Assembly: GCA_017560305.1 (NCBI GenBank)
Contig: JAFYOF010000049.1
Coordinates: forward strand, 1 to 14,426
DNA length: 14,426 nt
DNA from: Alistipes sp.
Lineage (GTDB): Bacteria > Bacteroidota > Bacteroidia > Bacteroidales > Rikenellaceae
Direction: 5' to 3'
Shown here: piece by piece, positions 11,730 through 14,426 of the stretch
How positions within the stretch are numbered: position 1 is the stretch's first letter
Layout: every line of letters begins with the position of its first letter
Translations under genes and position numbers: made by a program
Notes under the pieces: model-generated
Seen by the model: the letters and a program-made list of their open reading frames with translations, nothing else
Databases searched by the model: none
What the model was told of the DNA's origin: nothing

Positions 11730-13604
11730 CTACTTGATCTCAATGATTTCGGGGCAGAGGGTGTAGATGCCCTTGTGGTCGAAGAGGCCTGTGAGGTGCT
11801 TGTACTCGGCATAGAAGCGGCCGAGGTCGGTGCGTGATGAGAGGGCGCTGCGCACCTGCATATTCATCGACTGCAAAAGACCCATCAAGCCCGAGAGTGG
11901 CTCTACCTGCTCGACAACCTGAAAATTATCGCCCAAATCGGCCTTGTCAACTGCGATGGCGAGCGCTGCGTTCAGACCGCCACAAGTGTCCACCAGACCA
12001 ATCTGCTGCGCCTGCAAGCCGTTCCACACACGACCCTCGGCAATCTCCAGAACCTTCTCGATAGTGAGGTTACGGCCCTGGGCAACAAGCGTTGTGAAGC
12101 GCTCGTAGACTCTATCCACGCCACGCATAACTGCCTGATACTCCGCATTGTTCATCGGAGTGATGCCATTACCTAGCGATGAATACTTATTTGTCGAAAC
12201 GCCATCGAATGTAACGCCCACCTTATTCTGCAAAGCCTCGCCGTAGACTGGAATCATACCGAACACGCCGATTGAGCCAGTGAGCGTGAGCTTGTCGGCC
12301 ACAATCGCATCGGCAGGGGCAGAAATATAGTAACCGCCACTCGCCGCATAGGCGCCCATAGAGACAATCACAGGCTTCTTAGCCTTCAGGAGTTCCATCT
12401 CGCGCCAGATGATATCCGACGCCAAAGCGCTACCGCCAGGTGAGTTCACACGCACCACAACGGCCTTCACATCGTCATCCTCAGCCGCCTGACGCACGCT
12501 GCGCGCGAAGGTGTAGCCGTAGATATTATCGTCGTTGCCCTCGCCGTCGAAGACCTGACCGTTAGCATAGAGCACAGCCACCTTTGGCGCTGTAATCTTG
12601 CTCACATCGGGGGTCAGCGAAGTGGCGTAATCGCCCAGCGAGATATACTCTGGCTCGGCAATGCCGTACTTGTTCTTGAAGATCTCCTCAATCTGGTCGG
12701 CATAAATAGCGCCATCGACCAGGTTGTTCGTCACAGCCTCTACCGGGAGCATCACAGCCAGCTCATCAGCCAAGCGGTTCAACTCCGCCTGCTCGATACC
12801 GCGCGAAGCGGAAACAGCCTCGGTCAGCACGCCCCACATATTGTCCACCATCTCCTGCATCTGCTGGCGGTTGGCGTCGGACATCTTGGTGAGGAAGTAA
12901 GGCTCAACGGCGCTCTTATACTTACAAACCGTAGGGCGCAGGATATCGACCTTGACACCCAGCTTATCGAACAAGCCCTTGAAAAACATAGTGTTAGCAT
13001 AGACACCAGTCCACTGGAACGAGCCCTCTGGCTGTATATATACCTTGTCGGCAACCGAGCAGAGGTAGTACTGCCACTGCGAGTAGACATCGTTGTAGGC
13101 TATGACCCACTTGCCGCTCGCCTTGAACTGCTCGATGGCTGCGCGAAGCTCCTCCAGGATGTTGATTGAGGTGCTGCCGCCGCCAGTGAAATTGAGGTAG
13201 ATACCCTTGATGCGGTCATCCTTGGCAGCCGCCTCGATAGCGCCCAGAGCCTTGAACAGAGTCACCTGTGCCGCAGGCTGCATAGTGGCGAAGTCGAACG
13301 ACGCCATAGGATTCTTCGAGGGGGCATCGATGATGCTCTCGTTGAAGTCAATCTTCAGGATAGCGGTCTCGGGAACGCTCTTGACCTCGGGCGAGAAGGC
13401 CGCCGAGAGGCCTGAAAAGAGTGCCACCCAAAAGATGAATGTCACCACGCTACCCGCCACAACGGCAAGCAGAGCCGCCAGAAAGACCTTGCTGAAGGTC
13501 ATTGTCTTCTTCGCCTTGGCTCTTCTGGGAGCCTGTGGCTGAGCCTCGGTAGCAGGAGTCTGCTCCACAGGCTGAGCCTGATCTAAATTCTTGTTCTCTT
13601 CCAT
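11730..13604 (-). CDS. sppA: signal peptide peptidase SppA (protease IV, long form)
   Basis: A membrane-anchored serine protease that degrades leftover signal peptides. The first 35 residues are hydrophilic (Gln/Pro/Ala-rich, then basic RRAKAKK), followed by one transmembrane segment (about 39-66). Two tandem Clp/crotonase-like domains follow, as in the 67-kDa E. coli form. The N-terminal domain carries the catalytic Lys187 in YYLCSVADKVYIQPEGS (E. coli Lys209 context), and the C-terminal domain carries the nucleophile Ser422 in YAASGGYYIS (E. coli Ser409 context). Also visible are VNSPGGSALAS (387-396) and TGSIGVFG. At 624 aa it is complete and within the family range. Its -7 box is well placed, and a terminator lies downstream; it appears monocistronic. 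Confidence 0.96.
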   Translation of the reverse strand: MEENKNLDQAQPVEQTPATEAQPQAPRRAKAKKTMTFSKVFLAALLAVVAGSVVTFIFWVALFSGLSAAFSPEVKSVPETAILKIDFNESIIDAPSKNPMASFDFATMQPAAQVTLFKALGAIEAAAKDDRIKGIYLNFTGGGSTSINILEELRAAIEQFKASGKWVIAYNDVYSQWQYYLCSVADKVYIQPEGSFQWTGVYANTMFFKGLFDKLGVKVDILRPTVCKYKSAVEPYFLTKMSDANRQQMQEMVDNMWGVLTEAVSASRGIEQAELNRLADELAVMLPVEAVTNNLVDGAIYADQIEEIFKNKYGIAEPEYISLGDYATSLTPDVSKITAPKVAVLYANGQVFDGEGNDDNIYGYTFARSVRQAAEDDDVKAVVVRVNSPGGSALASDIIWREMELLKAKKPVIVSMGAYAASGGYYISAPADAIVADKLTLTGSIGVFGMIPVYGEALQNKVGVTFDGVSTNKYSSLGNGITPMNNAEYQAVMRGVDRVYERFTTLVAQGRNLTIEKVLEIAEGRVWNGLQAQQIGLVDTCGGLNAALAIAVDKADLGDNFQVVEQVEPLSGLMGLLQSMNMQVRSALSSRTDLGRFYAEYKHLTGLFDHKGIYTLCPEIIEIK

Positions 13605-13659
13605 AGTATATGTTTTTATTATTTGCCCTATAGTCGGGGGTTATATGTGTTTATATATG

Positions 13660-13667
13660 CAAATATA
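13660..13667 (-). promoter_or_regulatory. -7 box of the sppA promoter
   Basis: A perfect TATATTTG on the minus strand, about 56 bp before the sppA start codon. At the proper upstream distance I see only a weak -33 candidate (TGTT or TGT), so the call rests on the -7 box and position. Confidence 0.5.
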
Positions 13668-13729
13668 GGCATTTTTCTTACTACATAACACGCTACACCT
13701 TATTAGTCGCAAAATATCCCCAAAAACTA

Positions 13730-13760
13730 CGGGCGTAACGCCCGTTTTACATTTATTTTG
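13730..13760 (+). repeat. small hairpin plus T-rich tail (partial palindromic element)
   Basis: CGGGCGTAACGCCCG (13730-13744), then TTTTACATTTATTTTG. A second, decayed copy of the same module follows (ACGGGTGGTTTTGC, then ATTTTCCTTGAGGCGA, about 13778-13808) in which the hairpin is lost. Confidence 0.65.
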
Positions 13761-13825
13761 AGAAAAAAGATATATAAACGGGTGGTTTTGCATTTTCCTT
13801 GAGGCGAAAGAGGGAGTACAATGAG

Positions 13826-13854
13826 ATTGCCACGAGCCTGAAGGCTCTCGCAAT
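13826..13854. repeat. GTCATTGCGAG-type palindrome
   Basis: ATTGCCACGAGCC (13826-13838) pairs with GGCTCTCGCAAT (13843-13854) with minor mismatches. The minus strand reads GTCATTGCGAG...GTGGCAATCTC, a palindrome known between genes in many unrelated bacteria. It sits inside a cluster of the composite elements but is a different sequence. Confidence 0.7.
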
Positions 13855-13865
13855 GACGAATATTT

Positions 13866-13934
13866 ATCTTCGTGGGCGGGGGGGGGTGACGCGCAATGCG
13901 CGTTACGCCCACTTTAGATACGGGCTAAAGCCCG
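13866..13934 (+). repeat. composite palindromic element with hybrid arms
   Basis: Left arm ATCTTCGTGGGCG (13866-13878), a G-run, inner hairpin TGACGCGC-AAT-GCGCGTTA (13887-13905), right arm CGCCCACTTTAGAT (13906-13919), then second hairpin CGGGCTAAAGCCCG (13921-13934). The left arm is of the TTCG type but the right arm is of the AAAG type, so the outer stem has a bulge at that point. The G9 run is at 13878-13886. Confidence 0.8.
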
Positions 13935-13979
13935 CCCTACATCTTCATTGATACAAAAGAGATTTATTTGTAGAAAAGT

Positions 13980-14046
13980 GCGCATCGGAACGGTGCGTAT
14001 CTTCGGTGACATAGCGCTTTGCGCTACCGCCCCTGCCACCGAAGAT
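13980..14046 (-). repeat. composite palindromic element, inverted copy
   Basis: On the minus strand: arms ATCTTCGGTG (complement of 14037-14046) and CACCGAAGAT (complement of 13999-14008), inner hairpin AGCGC-AAA-GCGCT (14013-14025), then second hairpin ACGCACCG-TTC-CGATGCGC (13980-13998, wobbles). It faces the copy at 13866-13934, and their tails meet around 13935-13979. Confidence 0.75.
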
Positions 14047-14067
14047 AAATTCACGCACGACAAAGAA

Positions 14068-14099
14068 AAAAGGTCATTCAATCTCTTGAATAACCTTTT
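14068..14099. terminator. hairpin terminator, probably bidirectional
   Basis: AAAAGGTCATTCAA (14068-14081) and TTGAATAACCTTTT (14086-14099) pair over 14 positions with one C-A mismatch, loop TCTC. On the minus strand TTTTTCTTTG follows, so it can end transcripts of the ABC exporter gene about 180 bp upstream. An A/T-rich stretch also follows on the plus strand. Confidence 0.7.
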
Positions 14100-14162
14100 A
14101 TAATTATTATAGTAAGCAAAAAACGCATAGAAAGAGGTTTCCAACACAACCCCAGGAACGGA

Positions 14163-14268
14163 AATAAAAAGAGGGATTTCAAGGCTTTCGAAGTCCGAGA
14201 AACCGCAGTTTACTGAGCGTAAATGAGGATTTCGAGGACGAGAGTAACGCAGAAATTACCTTTTTATT
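14163..14268. other. about 105-bp element bounded by an imperfect inverted repeat
   Basis: AATAAAAAGAGGGATTTC (14163-14180) is nearly the reverse complement of GAAATTACCTTTTTATT (14252-14268). Between them are two related blocks: GGATTTCAAGG...GAGAAACCGCAG and GGATTTCGAGGACGAGAGTAACGCAG (from 14226). It ends 8 bp from the exporter's stop codon and contains no gene. It could be a long-stem 3' end of that transcript or a repeat unit. Confidence 0.4.
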
Positions 14269-14276
14269 TTTGTTCT

Positions 14277-14426
14277 TTATGCTAATGACTGCATTTCGAT
14301 TAACTTGGCATAGATACCATTAAGCTCCATCAGCTCGGCGTGTGTGCCCTGCTCGGCGATGCGGCCGGAGTCGATTACGATGATGCGGTCGGCATTGTGG
14401 ATGGTGGAAAGGCGATGGGCGATAAC
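14277..14426 (-). CDS. ABC transporter ATPase, C-terminal end (partial)
   Basis: The last 49 residues of a larger protein whose start lies beyond the window. They read [20 protein letters not shown] and continue [22 protein letters not shown] to a TAA stop. IAHRLST is the H-loop of ABC ATPases, whose His contacts the ATP gamma-phosphate, and the RIxEQGTHxEL pattern with a C-terminal YxxL is typical of fused permease-ATPase exporters of the MsbA/lipid and multidrug type. Which substrate it exports cannot be told from this fragment. The frame is open to the edge of the window. Confidence 0.9.
   Translation of the reverse strand, partial: VIAHRLSTIHNADRIIVIDSGRIAEQGTHAELMELNGIYAKLIEMQSLA

Overview
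The window looks like a chromosomal segment of a Bacteroidales bacterium (phylum Bacteroidota), perhaps Alistipes-like, although the genus is only a guess. Four things point there: promoters of the Bacteroidota type (TTG/TTTG, about 20 bp, TAnnTTTG) before lysS, the flavoprotein gene, HU and tRNA-Ser; A-rich leaders without Shine-Dalgarno sites; lipoproteins with acidic residues right after the lipobox cysteine; and a lysyl-tRNA synthetase with the C-terminal extension seen in this phylum. No phage, integrase, transposase or CRISPR array is visible.

Layout. 66-824 (+): a leucine-rich-repeat (LRR) lipoprotein with its own terminator. 825-1354: non-coding and packed with palindromic repeats. 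1294-5027 (+): one probable transcription unit with promoter, lysS, a secreted SGNH hydrolase, tpiA and terminator. 4969-5523: non-coding, with repeats and a structured stretch that I cannot identify. 5524-6984 (-): a FadL/OmpP1-type outer-membrane protein. 6985-7646: non-coding, repeats. 7647-8711 (-): a second LRR lipoprotein, clearly a paralogue of the first. 9033-10415 (-): a sulfide:quinone oxidoreductase-like flavoprotein with an N-terminal Tat-like segment. 10810-11070 (-): an HU-family DNA-binding protein. 11284-11368 (+): tRNA-Ser(TGA) with promoter and terminator, followed by a candidate small RNA. 11730-13604 (-): the protease SppA. 13605-14276: non-coding, repeats. 14277-14426 (-): the C-terminal end of an ABC exporter.

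The genes are mostly housekeeping (translation, glycolysis, nucleoid, membrane proteolysis) or cell-envelope functions (two probably surface-exposed lipoproteins, an outer-membrane channel, a secreted esterase, an ABC exporter). Apart from lysS-SGNH-tpiA they seem to be single-gene units, most with a recognisable terminator.

The most striking content lies between genes. Six of the longer intergenic regions carry copies of one composite palindromic element. A nested hairpin with outer arms such as ATCTTCGGGGCG/CGCCCCGAAGAT is followed by a small hairpin such as CGGGC-loop-GCCCG and then a tail like TTTTRCATTTNCTTTG. Arm sequences differ between copies, but nearly always in pairs that keep the stem, and one region holds a 64-bp tandem array of it. 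I see no mobilising enzyme in the window, so how it spreads and what it does are open.
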